A stretch of DNA of 64,000 bases, from assembly GCA_024233215.1 (NCBI GenBank), contig JACKPW010000009.1, forward strand, positions 1 through 64,000, given 5' to 3'. The notes below the pieces were generated by a model, which was given only the letters and a program-made list of their open reading frames with translations, was not told the origin of the DNA and searched no databases. The DNA comes from Verrucomicrobiales bacterium. GTDB taxonomy: Bacteria; Verrucomicrobiota; Verrucomicrobiia; Limisphaerales; J093. Numbering within the stretch: position 1 is the first letter of the stretch; every line of letters starts with the position of its first letter. This document shows positions 25,345 to 34,212 of this stretch, one piece after another. The position numbers and the translations under genes were made by a program.

Positions 25345-27270
25345 ATGAAACACGCCCTTGTTCCGGTCGTGGCCGGCGTTGGAGTCCTGGTGGGAAGCCC
25401 TGTCCTGTCCGCGGAGTCCTTGGTGGAACGGCCCAACATTCTCTGGATCACGGTCGAAGACATGAGCCCGAACCTCGGCTGCTACGGCGACAGTTACGCC
25501 ACCACGCCGAATCTCGACCGGTTTGCGAAGGAGGCGGTTCGTTACACCCGGGCGTTTGCCACGGCGCCGGTTTGTTCGCCTTCCCGGTCCTGCCTGATCA
25601 CCGGGCTGTATGCGACCTCCCTGGGCACCCAGCGGCTGCGATCGAACTTCCCCATTCCCGAGTCGATCAAGGGGTTCCCGGCGTATCTCCGGGCAGCGGG
25701 GTATTACACGTCGAACAACGTCAAGACCGACTACAACACCGCCGACGAACCGCGTTTGATCCGGGAATCGTGGGACGAATGCAGTGCGAAAGCCAGTTGG
25801 CGAGGGCGGAGGCCGGGACAGCCATTCTTCAGCGTGATCAACCTCATGACCACCCACCAGAGTCGCACGAGTGTCTGGTCGTTTGAGGAATTCGAGCGGG
25901 AGGTGGGCAGCCGGCTCGACCCTGCACTCCGGCACGATCCGGACCGGGCCCCGTTGCCGCCCTACTATCCCGACACGGACCTCGCCCGCCGCACCCTGGC
26001 CCGCTACTACGACTGCATCACGGTGATGGACCAGGAGGTGGGGCAGATCCTCGCGGACCTCAAGGCGGACGGTCTCGCCGACAACACGATTGTCTTTTAC
26101 TACTCGGACCACGGCATGGGGATGCCCCGCGGGAAACGGGTGTTGCAGGACTCCGGTCTGCAGGTGCCGTTGATGGTCCGGTTTCCCGAGAGATGGCGTG
26201 ATCTCGCGCCGGCGGGCGCTGACGTGGCGCTGGATCGGCTGGTGAGCTTCGTGGATTTCCCGCCAACGGTGCTGTCGCTGGCCGGGGTGGACCTTCCCGA
26301 GCACATGCAGGGAACGGCCTTCCTCGGGTCGAAAGCCGGTCCGGCGCGGCAGTTCGTTTACGGAGCGCGCGACCGCGTGGATGAGGCGTTCGATGTCTCG
26401 CGGTCGGTGCGTGACGGTCGCTGGCTCTACATTCGCAACTTCATGCCCCAACTGCCCTGGATGCAGTGGGAGCGGTATTCGGACCAATCCGACTTCCGCC
26501 GGGAGTTTCTGCGGCTTGCGGAGGAAGGTGCCCTGAACGCCGCCCAGATGACTTACGCGGGGAGTCCGCGCGCTCCCGAGGAATTGTACGACGTGCTGAA
26601 CGACCCGAACCAGTTGCACAACCTGGCGGGCCGGAAGGCGTACCACGCCGAGTTGGTTCGACTTCGGGGGGCATTGTGCGACTGGATGGTGGAGACCCGG
26701 GATCTGGGACTGCTGCCGGAAGCCGAGGCGTGGGACATCACCGCGGGCACCACGCCGCGGGAATGGGCCCTGGCTCAGGAGCAGTGTCCGACAAGCGCCC
26801 TGCTTAGGGCGGCGACGCTGGCCGAAAGCCAGGAGCCCTTCTCGGCAATGCGGGAAGACCTGGGCTCACCGGATCCGGCCATTCGCTATTGGACGACGAT
26901 GGCGCTGGCGAACCGCGGCACCGCCGCGGCCGAAACCGGGCGGTTGCTGCGACGCGCCCTTCAGGACGAAGCCCCGAGTGTTCGCATTCTGGCCGCCGGG
27001 GCGGTCTGCCGGAACGGCGACCCGGAACCGGGACTGCCGGTGCTTGGCCGCGAACTCAAAGGCGGGGACGTCAACCCCGTATTGCTGGCGGCGCGGACGC
27101 TCGAGTTGCTCGGCGAAGGCGCCCGCCCGCTCCTGCCGTTGATGGAACAGGTGCTGGCGTTGGCGGATAACAAGGAATCCGAGCATCCGAACTGGATGTT
27201 CGTGCGGTTCGCCCTGGAGGAAGCGACGGAACGGCTGGCGGGCGGGACCTCCGCCGGGAGCGGACCATAG
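25345..27270 (+). CDS. secreted sulfatase with C-terminal HEAT-like repeats
   Basis: 641 residues from the ATG at 25345, chosen for the signal peptide that follows (MKHALVPVVAGVGVLVGSPV). The sulfatase domain opens with RPNILWITVEDMSPNLGCYG and carries a canonical C77-S-P-S-R formylglycine motif; KTDYNT and FYYSDHGMGMPRGKR supply further metal and sulfate ligands. From about residue 505 to 635 the sequence shows two-helix repeats (SPDPAIRYWTTMALANRG, DEAPSVRILAAGAVCRNGD, VNPVLLAARTLELLGEG) of the HEAT type. The enzyme resembles heparan N-sulfatase-like members from other Verrucomicrobiota; substrate not determinable. The permease gene follows after 29 bp, probably in one transcript. Confidence 0.9.
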   Translation: MKHALVPVVAGVGVLVGSPVLSAESLVERPNILWITVEDMSPNLGCYGDSYATTPNLDRFAKEAVRYTRAFATAPVCSPSRSCLITGLYATSLGTQRLRSNFPIPESIKGFPAYLRAAGYYTSNNVKTDYNTADEPRLIRESWDECSAKASWRGRRPGQPFFSVINLMTTHQSRTSVWSFEEFEREVGSRLDPALRHDPDRAPLPPYYPDTDLARRTLARYYDCITVMDQEVGQILADLKADGLADNTIVFYYSDHGMGMPRGKRVLQDSGLQVPLMVRFPERWRDLAPAGADVALDRLVSFVDFPPTVLSLAGVDLPEHMQGTAFLGSKAGPARQFVYGARDRVDEAFDVSRSVRDGRWLYIRNFMPQLPWMQWERYSDQSDFRREFLRLAEEGALNAAQMTYAGSPRAPEELYDVLNDPNQLHNLAGRKAYHAELVRLRGALCDWMVETRDLGLLPEAEAWDITAGTTPREWALAQEQCPTSALLRAATLAESQEPFSAMREDLGSPDPAIRYWTTMALANRGTAAAETGRLLRRALQDEAPSVRILAAGAVCRNGDPEPGLPVLGRELKGGDVNPVLLAARTLELLGEGARPLLPLMEQVLALADNKESEHPNWMFVRFALEEATERLAGGTSAGSGP

Positions 27271-27283
27271 GGCATCGGCGAAA

Positions 27284-27291
27284 GGGGGAGG
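27284..27291 (+). promoter_or_regulatory. strong Shine-Dalgarno for the permease gene
   Basis: GGGGGAGG lies eight bases before the ATG at 27300. It is one of the few clear ribosome binding sites in the window and fixes this start. Confidence 0.6.
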
Positions 27292-27299
27292 TTTGCGGC

Positions 27300-29015
27300 A
27301 TGTGGCCAATTATTCATCGGGAGTTGTGTGCCGCGATGCGCGATCCGGCGGTGCGGGCGATCCGGATGTGGGTGCCGGTTGCCGGGGCCGCGATCACCGC
27401 CCTTTTCCTGTTGGTGGCGATGGCGGATCGTGTCACTGCCGGTCGGATGCTGCTCTGGATGCTGCTCTGGATGCTCACCTGGGGGGTCATGGCGATGGGG
27501 CTCGCGCAGGGCGGGCGCCTCGCGATGAGCGCATTTGCCGAAGACCGGGAGCAGGGGACGCTGGGCCTGCTGTTCCTCTGCGGGCTGAAGGCGCACGAGG
27601 TGTTCGTCGCCCGGGTGGCCGGGCAGGCGATTGTCTTCTGTCAGGTGCTGCTTTCCGTCGCTCCGTTGCTGGTGGTTCCGGTGTTCCTCGGCGGGGTTTC
27701 CTCTGATGCGCTGCTGGGGATTTGGTCGCTTCTCCCGTCGTTCTTGCTGCTGGTGATGTCGATTGCCGTGTTCGCCGGTCTGGTCTGCCGCGAACCAGGA
27801 GAGGCTAACATCCTGTGCTTGTTGCTGCTGATTGGCAGCCTCGGCTTGGGCCCGGGCATGCATATGCTAAGGCAGATCCTGGTTGGGGATGGTCGCTTTG
27901 CGGGTTTGGCGTGGCTCGGGCCTTTCAAGGGACTGACGTCGTTGCCCAGGGAAGACTGGAATCTGCCTTGGGAGGAACTCTGGATCAGCGTGGGCAGCAC
28001 GCTGGCAATGGTGGTGCTGTTTCTGGTTTGCGCCTTGTGGCGGGTTGGCCGCATCTGGAAACAGGAGATATTCAACGGCGGTGCGGACTCGTGGGGGAAC
28101 CTTGGCCGTCGCCAGGCCCAGCCCACGACCCTGGTGCCGGTGGACGAAAGCCCCTATGCCTGGCGGCTGTTCATCGAAGGGGGAGAGCGCCGTTCGGGCC
28201 GGGTTCTGATTGCGGGAGCCTTTGGCGGTTGGTTGCTTGGCTTATTGGCTGGAGGCGGGGCCTGGCTTACAACCGGCGTGGCGCTGTTGTGCGGTTGGCT
28301 GTTTGTCGCCGTGGTGAGCGACTGGACCAGTGCGAGGGTCGCACGGGAGGTTGCGCACGATCGGATCGGAGGGACGTTCGAGCACCTGCTGGTAACGCCC
28401 CTTGGCGTTGAGTCGATCTTGGAGGGATGTGCGTGTGCCACCAGACTTCAGGCGAAACAGTTACGTCGGGCTGCCGTGGGGCTTTGTCTGTTCTGGGCCT
28501 TGCTGCCTGTGCCTTGGCGTGACTGGAACGGCTGGGCGGCAGCCGAGTACGCCATCCTCTGGGCGCTGCTCATCGCCAACATCCTGGCCAACTCTGGTCG
28601 GACGAGTTTCGAAAGTGTGTGGCGGGCGCTGAATACCGGACGACTGGGGCGCGCGCCATCCTTGTTTTCCTGGATCCTTCTTATTTTCGTGCTCTCCCGA
28701 GTGGTTTCCGCCTCCGGTGGGGTGGCTCCGGCAACCGGCAACCCGTTCCCAAGCGGCAGCGGCCATGATGCTGCCCTGGCCGTCTCTGCCGCCCTGCTGT
28801 TCGGGCTGAGCGCCCTTTTGGGACGAATCGTCAGTGACTCTCTGGAGGCTCGGCGCCGGCTGCTCGAACACTTTCGCGAGATCGCCTCGGCGCCGTTGCC
28901 GGAGCGGCGGTCTTTCATGTTGGGAAAGTGGGACGGTCGCCGGCCACTCGTCCCACGAAACTGGACCCGGAGGGTTGGCTATACCTTCTCCGGCACCACG
29001 AACGGTTCGCGGTAG
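27300..29015 (+). CDS. ABC-2-type transporter permease-like membrane protein
   Basis: 571 residues with about ten hydrophobic segments. The N-terminal pattern WPIIHRELCAAMRDP, then EDREQGTLGLLFLCGLKAHEVFVARV, matches permeases of ABC-2 exporters, in which the amphipathic entrance helix is followed by a T/L-L-rich coupling motif. A second copy of this layout appears at about 335-380 (ARVAREVAHDRIGGTFEHLLVTPL), so the protein looks like two fused permease halves. No ATPase gene is adjacent. It follows the sulfatase by 29 bp. Residues 47-58 include a MLLW-MLLW duplication. Its 3' end overlaps the convergent oxidoreductase gene by 37 bp. Confidence 0.7.
   Translation: MWPIIHRELCAAMRDPAVRAIRMWVPVAGAAITALFLLVAMADRVTAGRMLLWMLLWMLTWGVMAMGLAQGGRLAMSAFAEDREQGTLGLLFLCGLKAHEVFVARVAGQAIVFCQVLLSVAPLLVVPVFLGGVSSDALLGIWSLLPSFLLLVMSIAVFAGLVCREPGEANILCLLLLIGSLGLGPGMHMLRQILVGDGRFAGLAWLGPFKGLTSLPREDWNLPWEELWISVGSTLAMVVLFLVCALWRVGRIWKQEIFNGGADSWGNLGRRQAQPTTLVPVDESPYAWRLFIEGGERRSGRVLIAGAFGGWLLGLLAGGGAWLTTGVALLCGWLFVAVVSDWTSARVAREVAHDRIGGTFEHLLVTPLGVESILEGCACATRLQAKQLRRAAVGLCLFWALLPVPWRDWNGWAAAEYAILWALLIANILANSGRTSFESVWRALNTGRLGRAPSLFSWILLIFVLSRVVSASGGVAPATGNPFPSGSGHDAALAVSAALLFGLSALLGRIVSDSLEARRRLLEHFREIASAPLPERRSFMLGKWDGRRPLVPRNWTRRVGYTFSGTTNGSR
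27445..27475 (+). repeat. 12-bp tandem repeat inside the permease gene
   Basis: GGATGCTGCTCT occurs twice in perfect tandem plus seven bases of a third copy. The unit is 12 bp, so copy-number change would keep the frame and add or remove four residues (MLLW) in a membrane helix. Confidence 0.8.
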
Positions 29016-30433
29016 AACCGGGTCAGCAACAGGTCGGCGGCCACGTTGCCTTTGAAGCTCTCACGGGCGGGATCGAACTGCAGCTTCGGCCCCAGGCAGT
29101 AGGTGTTGCGCGCCGGATCGACCCCGATGGACTTCGTGTTTTCCAGCACGGTCATCATCGCGTCGCTGACCACCTGTGAAGTGCCCAACCGGTCGGTCCG
29201 GTAGTTGAACGGCACCTCCACGCCGAGTCGGTAGGGGATGTTGCCCAAGTGGCAAAGCGCGGCGGAGTAATGCCCTTCCTGAATGTCGGCGTGTTGTTCG
29301 TCGACCTTCCGGCTGCGGACGGCGAGGATGAAGTTCTCGAAATGTCCGCCGGGACCGCGCTGGACATCCGGCGACTCGAGTGACTGACCCTCGCTGCTGC
29401 CGTTGGGGTAGAACTTGTGGCCCCGGATCACACCGCCCTCCATGTAGAACTCGTTGTCGACCTTGTTCGTGAAGTCCGTCCCGTTCTTCACCAGACCGCG
29501 GGTTTCGAACACCAGCAACGTGTCGCCGAACTCCATCACGCTCAGTTCCATGTTCGGCGTCTGGCCCTGGTCCTTGAAGTTCGGGCCGTCCACGTACCGG
29601 CCGCCCATGCTGACGACGCTCGTGGGCAGAGTGGCCCCCTGGATGGCCCATCGGGCGATGTCCATCTGGTGGACCCCCTGGTTGCCGATGTCGCCGTTGC
29701 CGAAGTCCCAGAACCAGTGCCAGTTGTAGTGAACCAGATTGCCGTGGAACGGCTGTGCGGGGGCCGGTCCAAGCCAGAGGTTGAAGTCGAGGTTCGCCGG
29801 CGGTTCGGCGTAGGGCTTGAATCCGATGCTCCAGCGGGGCTTGCAGCAATAGCCCTTCGAGACGAGGAGCTTTCCGTACTTGCCGCTCTGGATGGCCGCA
29901 ACGGTTTGTGCCCACCTGCTGTCGGCGCGGCTTTGGGTGCCGTGCTGGACGATCCGCCGGTACTTGCGCGCGGCCTCGACGCATTTCCGGCCTTCAAAGA
30001 CGTTGTGGCTGCAAGGCTTCTCGACGTAGACGTCCTTGCCCGCCTGGCAGCCCCAGACCGTGATCAACGAGTGCGAGTGGTTGGTGGTCGCCACCGAAAT
30101 GGCATCCACCTCGCCGGAGTCGAGCAACTCCCGAACGTCGACGAAGGTCTTCACCGGATTGTCCTTCTTCGCCAGGGCCTCGGCGCGGGCGGCCAGTACG
30201 TCGCGGTCCACGTCGCAAAGTGCGACCACGCGGGTGCCGGCGATCCGGCTGTACTCGTTGATGTGATCCCCGCCGCGACCATGCACGCCGACGACGGCGA
30301 CGCGGATGTCATCGTTGGCGCCGAGGACCCGGGCGTGCGGGGCGGCGAGGGCGAGGCCGACGGTGGCGGCGCCGGTGTTGCGGAGGAAGGAACGGCGGCT
30401 GAGACCGGTGGAGGAAGTCGTGGAAGCCTTCAT
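28979..30433 (-). CDS. Tat-exported Gfo/Idh/MocA-family oxidoreductase
   Basis: 484 residues from the ATG at 30433. The much longer open frame upstream is not coding. A twin-arginine signal (SRRSFLRNTGAATVGLALA) is followed by the Rossmann fold VAVVGVHGRGGDHI and the family motif V-E-K-P (EKP at 138-140). The C-terminal half has the GNQGVHQMDIARWAIQG segment that holds the putative catalytic His/Asp and aligns with glycosyl hydrolase 109-like and inositol dehydrogenase relatives. Such exported NAD(P)-dependent enzymes oxidise or reduce sugars and are very frequent in Verrucomicrobiota. It is divergent from the sugar-binding lipoprotein at 30560, a likely functional partner. Confidence 0.9.
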   Translation of the reverse strand: MKASTTSSTGLSRRSFLRNTGAATVGLALAAPHARVLGANDDIRVAVVGVHGRGGDHINEYSRIAGTRVVALCDVDRDVLAARAEALAKKDNPVKTFVDVRELLDSGEVDAISVATTNHSHSLITVWGCQAGKDVYVEKPCSHNVFEGRKCVEAARKYRRIVQHGTQSRADSRWAQTVAAIQSGKYGKLLVSKGYCCKPRWSIGFKPYAEPPANLDFNLWLGPAPAQPFHGNLVHYNWHWFWDFGNGDIGNQGVHQMDIARWAIQGATLPTSVVSMGGRYVDGPNFKDQGQTPNMELSVMEFGDTLLVFETRGLVKNGTDFTNKVDNEFYMEGGVIRGHKFYPNGSSEGQSLESPDVQRGPGGHFENFILAVRSRKVDEQHADIQEGHYSAALCHLGNIPYRLGVEVPFNYRTDRLGTSQVVSDAMMTVLENTKSIGVDPARNTYCLGPKLQFDPARESFKGNVAADLLLTRFYREPFVVPEKV

Positions 30434-30524
30434 GGGTGTGTTGCTCTTGATTCGGTGTGAACTGGGTGTGAGTTTGGTGCCATTCCCCCGAATCGCAAGC
30501 GGAAAGGCGCGGCGCGGTTCGGCA

Positions 30525-30553
30525 TTGCGCCGGGGAAGGCCGGCCGCCAATAT
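30525..30553 (+). promoter_or_regulatory. promoter of the sugar-binding lipoprotein gene (leaderless)
   Basis: TTGCGC, 17-bp spacer, CAATAT, six bases to the ATG at 30560. No Shine-Dalgarno sequence. Confidence 0.45.
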
Positions 30554-30559
30554 GGCGTC

Positions 30560-31558
30560 ATGCATTTTGACGTGTTGCTGCGCCATATTCCTCGCGTCGT
30601 TGCCGCGCTGTCGTTGACCGTCTTCCTGGTGGGCTGCGGGCCGCCTGCGGCCGAAGAGAACACGACCGCGGGTCAGTCCCCCGCCGGCACCCGACAACCG
30701 GCCGGTGCCCGCTACACGATCGGCATGAGCCAGTGCAACCTGAATGAACCCTGGCGCGTGCAGATGAATGCCGACATCAAGACGGCCGCCGAGCAGCACC
30801 CGGAGTTGAAGGTGGTGTTCAAGGACGCGCAAAACGACACCTTGAAGCAGCGCCAGCACGTCGAGGAATTCGTCAGCGCGAAGGTGGACCTGCTCCTGAT
30901 CAGCCCGAAGGAAGCCCAACCCCTGACCGAACCGGTGGCCCGGGCCATGGACGCCGGAGTTCCGGTGATCGTGCTGGATCGCCGTTTGTTGGGGGACAAG
31001 TACACCTGCTTCATCGGGGCGGACAACAAGAAGATCGGGCGGGCGGCCGGGGAGTGGATCGTGAAGACCCTGGGTGGGAAGGGGAAGGTGGTGGAGTTGA
31101 AGGGCCTGATGACGTCGACTCCGGGCCAGGACCGGCATTCGGGCTTCCGCGAGGCCATCGAGGGGAGTGGGATCGAGGTGATCTTCGACGCCGACATGCA
31201 CTGGCTCGAACCCGATGCCCGCAAGGAGATGGAATCGGCCCTGTCGCGGTTCGAGCAAATCGACCTGGTGTATGCGCACAACGATCCGGCGGCGCATGGG
31301 GCGTATCTGGCGGCGCGGGCGGCCGGACGGGAAAAGGACATGAAGTTCGTGGGGATCGATGCCCTGCCGCAGGAGGGGGTGGCTTATGTGAAGCAGGGAA
31401 TCCTGGATGCGACCTTCCGCTACCCGACCGGCGGGGCGGAAGCCATTGACGCGGTGTTGAAGATTCTGGCGAAGGAGTCGGTGGAGAAGGACATCACCCT
31501 GGGTTCCCGGCTGTTCACGAAGGAAAACGTGAATGAGGGTGGCTTGGAACTGCCCTGA
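30560..31558 (+). CDS. periplasmic sugar-binding lipoprotein (ribose-type)
   Basis: 332 residues. A lipobox LVGC places the lipidated cysteine at residue 26. The mature protein is a type I periplasmic binding protein (Peripla_BP_4): YTIGMSQCNLNEPWRVQMN, VDLLLISPKEAQPLT, GVPVIVLDRRLLGDKYTCFI and DLVYAHNDPAAHGAYLAA are the typical hinge and ligand strands of ribose/galactose binders. It would deliver a monosaccharide to an ABC importer or to a sensor. No importer ATPase or permease of that class is next to it. It is divergent from the exported oxidoreductase, with a 126-bp gap. Confidence 0.88.
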   Translation: MHFDVLLRHIPRVVAALSLTVFLVGCGPPAAEENTTAGQSPAGTRQPAGARYTIGMSQCNLNEPWRVQMNADIKTAAEQHPELKVVFKDAQNDTLKQRQHVEEFVSAKVDLLLISPKEAQPLTEPVARAMDAGVPVIVLDRRLLGDKYTCFIGADNKKIGRAAGEWIVKTLGGKGKVVELKGLMTSTPGQDRHSGFREAIEGSGIEVIFDADMHWLEPDARKEMESALSRFEQIDLVYAHNDPAAHGAYLAARAAGREKDMKFVGIDALPQEGVAYVKQGILDATFRYPTGGAEAIDAVLKILAKESVEKDITLGSRLFTKENVNEGGLELP

Positions 31559-31568
31559 GGTGCTCTTA

Positions 31569-31596
31569 TTGACATCGGCGGTGGCCGCCGCATATT
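31569..31596 (+). promoter_or_regulatory. glutathione peroxidase promoter (leaderless)
   Basis: A perfect TTGACA, 16-bp spacer, CATATT, then seven bases to the ATG at 31604. Confidence 0.55.
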
Positions 31597-31603
31597 GCCC
31601 GCC

Positions 31604-32158
31604 ATGAAGAAACTCAGTCTCGCGGTTTCCCTTTCGGTTGTGCTGCTCGGTGCCCTTTCGGGTGTTGCCGGCAGCGTGTATGACATTCCCCTCAAGACTC
31701 TGGACGGGAAGGACTCCTCGCTGGCCCCCTACAAGGGGAAGGTGGTGCTCGTGGTCAACGTGGCGTCCAAGTGCGGCTACACCCGGCAATACGAGCCGTT
31801 GGAAAAGCTCTACCGCGAATACAAGGACAAGGGGGTGGTCATCGTGGGCGTGCCGAGCAACGACTTCGGGGCGCAGGAACCCGGGAGTGCGTCGGAAATC
31901 CGGGAGTTCTGCTCGAGCAAGTTCGACGTGACGTTCCCCCTCTATGAGAAGGTGAGCGTGAAACCGGGGCCCAAGCAACATCCGCTCTATGCCTGGCTGA
32001 CCGGCAAGGAAGCGGGGCATCCCGGCCCGGTGACATGGAACTTCAACAAGTTCCTGCTCGCGAAGGACGGCAAATTGCTGGCCCACTTCGAGTCGAAGGT
32101 CGAACCGGACTCGACCGAGCTGCGCCAGGCCATCGACCGGGCGTTGGCGGCGAAATAG
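31604..32158 (+). CDS. exported glutathione peroxidase family protein, cysteine type
   Basis: 184 residues with a signal peptide (about 1-23). The peroxidatic motif is NVASKCGYT with C57, so this is the cysteine form rather than the selenocysteine form. VPSNDFGAQEPG matches the second motif with Asp where Gln is usual, and WNFNKFL holds the conserved Trp and Asn. Such bacterial enzymes usually reduce hydroperoxides with thioredoxin. Periplasmic location follows from the signal peptide. The ATG at 31604 is preferred over a TTG nine bases upstream because a perfect TTGACA promoter places the transcription start right at it. Confidence 0.9.
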   Translation: MKKLSLAVSLSVVLLGALSGVAGSVYDIPLKTLDGKDSSLAPYKGKVVLVVNVASKCGYTRQYEPLEKLYREYKDKGVVIVGVPSNDFGAQEPGSASEIREFCSSKFDVTFPLYEKVSVKPGPKQHPLYAWLTGKEAGHPGPVTWNFNKFLLAKDGKLLAHFESKVEPDSTELRQAIDRALAAK

Positions 32159-32301
32159 ATCCGTTGCTTTCCATGAACCCCCCGCCAATGGAGGGCCGAG
32201 TGACACGAGGCCCTGACTTGAGTCCAGGGACTCGCGGAGATCGTCCCTCCAGGGAGGGTTCAGGGTCCCATTGCAGGCGCATTCGCGAAAGCGGGCTTTC
32301 C

Positions 32302-33624
32302 ATGAATCCAAGAACCACTCGTCGTGCTGCCGTCCGTTGGCCGGGCTCTTTGCTGCTGCTGCTCCTCCTCCTGTTGCCGGCCACGGTTGCCGCGGCCGGG
32401 CTCAAGGTCGGGGTGGCGGTGCGGATTGTCACTCCGGACCCGCTGCTGCCGGTTTCGGGTGGGGTCGGCCCGTCACATCCCACGCGTGAGCATCGGGGTG
32501 AACTGACCGTTCGTGCCCTGGTCCTGGAGGAGGGCAGCATCCGGGTGGCGATTGTGGCGACGGACTTTCTCGGCTTCCCGGCGGCGTTGGGCGACCGGGT
32601 CCGGGCGGCGGCTGAGGGGATTCCGGCGGAGAACATCCTGATCGGGGCCTCGCACACGCACAGCGCCCCGGATTGCTATGCCTTTCCAGATGCGCAGGGA
32701 CGCACAAGTGCCGATCTCGGGTATCTGGACCGGGTGTGCGACCGGACGGTGGAGGCGATCCAGGCGGCACTCGGCGGATTGCAACCCGCCGTGATTCGGG
32801 TTGCCACGGGCAAGGCGCAGGGGCGCATCGCCTTCAATTATTACGCCGAGCAGCTCTACGATCCGCGGTGCAGCGTGGTGCAGTTCCTGACGCCGGAACG
32901 GAAGCCGATTGCAACCCTGGTAAACTACGCGATTCACCCGGAGGTTCTGGGATCGGAGGTGGGCATCCTGAGTCCGGATCTGGTGGGGCCGCTGTATGAC
33001 CGGATCGCGGAGCAGGGTGGAGGCGTGGGCGTGTTCATGAACAGTGCCCAGGGCGGCATGGTGACGGCGGACAATCGGGGCCCCAACCGGGACCAGGATC
33101 TGCGGGAATGGAGCGAGTGCCTGAGGATTGGCCGATTGCTGGCGGATGAGGCCCTGCGAATCGTGGCGGACGCGCCAGTCCAGGAGGCCCCCGCGTTGAG
33201 CTGCCACTCGCGGGTGATCCGGTTGCCGGTGGATTCCCCCGAGTTGCGGTTTATCCTGCAGAATTCGCCACTGCACCACGGCCGGCCCGGTGCGGATGAC
33301 GTCACCACCCGGTTGAACCTGGTGAACCTCGGCAACGCGCAGATGCTGACCATTCCCGGGGAGGCGCTGCCAAACCTCGGCTTCTACCTGAAGCGCAAGA
33401 TGCGGGGAGAACACAACCTGTTGTTCGGCCTCACCAACGACGCGTTTGGCTACATCATGTCGAAATACGACTGGCGCAGCTTCGAGCGCTACAACTACAT
33501 CAGCCGGGTCTGCCTGGGAGAAATGACCGGCGAACACTATGTCGAGGAGGCCCTCAAGCTGGTGGCCGAGGTTCCGGCGCCCGAGGGTGTTCCGTCGACC
33601 TCGTCCGACCGCTTCCCCCGATGA
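32302..33624 (+). CDS. secreted neutral/alkaline ceramidase-like protein
   Basis: 440 residues from the ATG at 32302, which begins a signal peptide with a long leucine run (SLLLLLLLLLPATVAAAG). The open frame upstream is not coding-like. The domain is that of neutral/alkaline non-lysosomal ceramidase: KVGVAVRIVTPDPLLPVSGG, LVLEEGSIRVAIVATDFLG, ILIGASHTHSAPD (zinc-binding histidines) and VNYAIHPEVLG. In Verrucomicrobiota and Planctomycetota such short forms are abundant and their substrate is uncertain; ceramide cleavage is known only for longer relatives. Its stop overlaps the thioesterase start in ATGA. Confidence 0.85.
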   Translation: MNPRTTRRAAVRWPGSLLLLLLLLLPATVAAAGLKVGVAVRIVTPDPLLPVSGGVGPSHPTREHRGELTVRALVLEEGSIRVAIVATDFLGFPAALGDRVRAAAEGIPAENILIGASHTHSAPDCYAFPDAQGRTSADLGYLDRVCDRTVEAIQAALGGLQPAVIRVATGKAQGRIAFNYYAEQLYDPRCSVVQFLTPERKPIATLVNYAIHPEVLGSEVGILSPDLVGPLYDRIAEQGGGVGVFMNSAQGGMVTADNRGPNRDQDLREWSECLRIGRLLADEALRIVADAPVQEAPALSCHSRVIRLPVDSPELRFILQNSPLHHGRPGADDVTTRLNLVNLGNAQMLTIPGEALPNLGFYLKRKMRGEHNLLFGLTNDAFGYIMSKYDWRSFERYNYISRVCLGEMTGEHYVEEALKLVAEVPAPEGVPSTSSDRFPR

Positions 33625-34058
33625 CGGTCTCCCCGGGCGCCATCCCATTGGGACGAACCCGCTTTGTCAGCGAGTTGCGGGTTCGTCCGGACGACATCGA
33701 CATGAACCAGCACGTTCACGGGAGCCGGTATTTCGACTACGTGTTGGCGGCGCGGTATGACCAGATGGAGCGCTGCTACGGGATGTCGATGGAGGCGTTT
33801 CAGGAGCTGGGGTACGGGTGGTTCACCAAGGCGTCGCATTTTGAGTTCAAGCGGCCGCTGAAGATGGGGGATGCCTTCCTGGTGACCACCTGGATCGAGG
33901 CTTTTCATCGAGATGGGGTGCGCGTGCACTTCGAGATTCACCGGAAGGAACCGCGGAAGCTCGCCTGCTCGGGGTGGTGTGACTACACGCTGGTGGGGAT
34001 GGCAACCGGGCGGAGCGTGCCCATTCCGGCGGACATCGCGCGGAAATACGCCGTTTGA
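33621..34058 (+). CDS. acyl-CoA thioesterase (hotdog fold, YbgC/4HBT-like)
   Basis: 145 residues, normal for the 4-hydroxybenzoyl-CoA thioesterase family. Characteristic segments are VRPDDIDMNQHVHGSRYFDY, with the catalytic Asp/His region, and TKASHFEFKRPLKMGDAF. It cleaves a short or aromatic acyl-CoA in the cytoplasm; the substrate is open. The ATG overlaps the ceramidase stop by four bases, indicating translational coupling, an odd partnership of a secreted hydrolase with a cytoplasmic thioesterase. Confidence 0.85.
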   Translation: MTVSPGAIPLGRTRFVSELRVRPDDIDMNQHVHGSRYFDYVLAARYDQMERCYGMSMEAFQELGYGWFTKASHFEFKRPLKMGDAFLVTTWIEAFHRDGVRVHFEIHRKEPRKLACSGWCDYTLVGMATGRSVPIPADIARKYAV

Positions 34059-34120
34059 ACGGTGACGATGCGGTTGATCTCCTGATTCCGTGTCGGGCTC
34101 TGCCGGCTTGTCCGGGCCAT

Positions 34121-34140
34121 ATATCCACAGATGCGGATAT
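34121..34140. promoter_or_regulatory. inverted repeat upstream of the octaheme cytochrome gene
   Basis: ATATCC and GGATAT flank the 8-bp centre ACAGATGC, within the 155-bp gap before the cytochrome. It resembles dyads bound by ArsR-type repressors, but no such regulator is encoded here. Confidence 0.4.
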
Positions 34141-34212
34141 GTCAATAAAGGGCTGATCTCCGCCAAGAAGTGGACAGTCCGCACACGTTGGCAGTGCTTC
34201 AATGCCGGGAGC

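Noticed and set aside
31604..32158. Second selenoprotein (glutathione peroxidase)
   Set aside because: The peroxidatic codon is TGC, so the protein is the cysteine form.
30434..32311. 626-residue N-terminal extension of the oxidoreductase frame
   Set aside because: The extension is antisense to the lipoprotein and glutathione peroxidase genes. The Tat signal at 30433 marks the real start.
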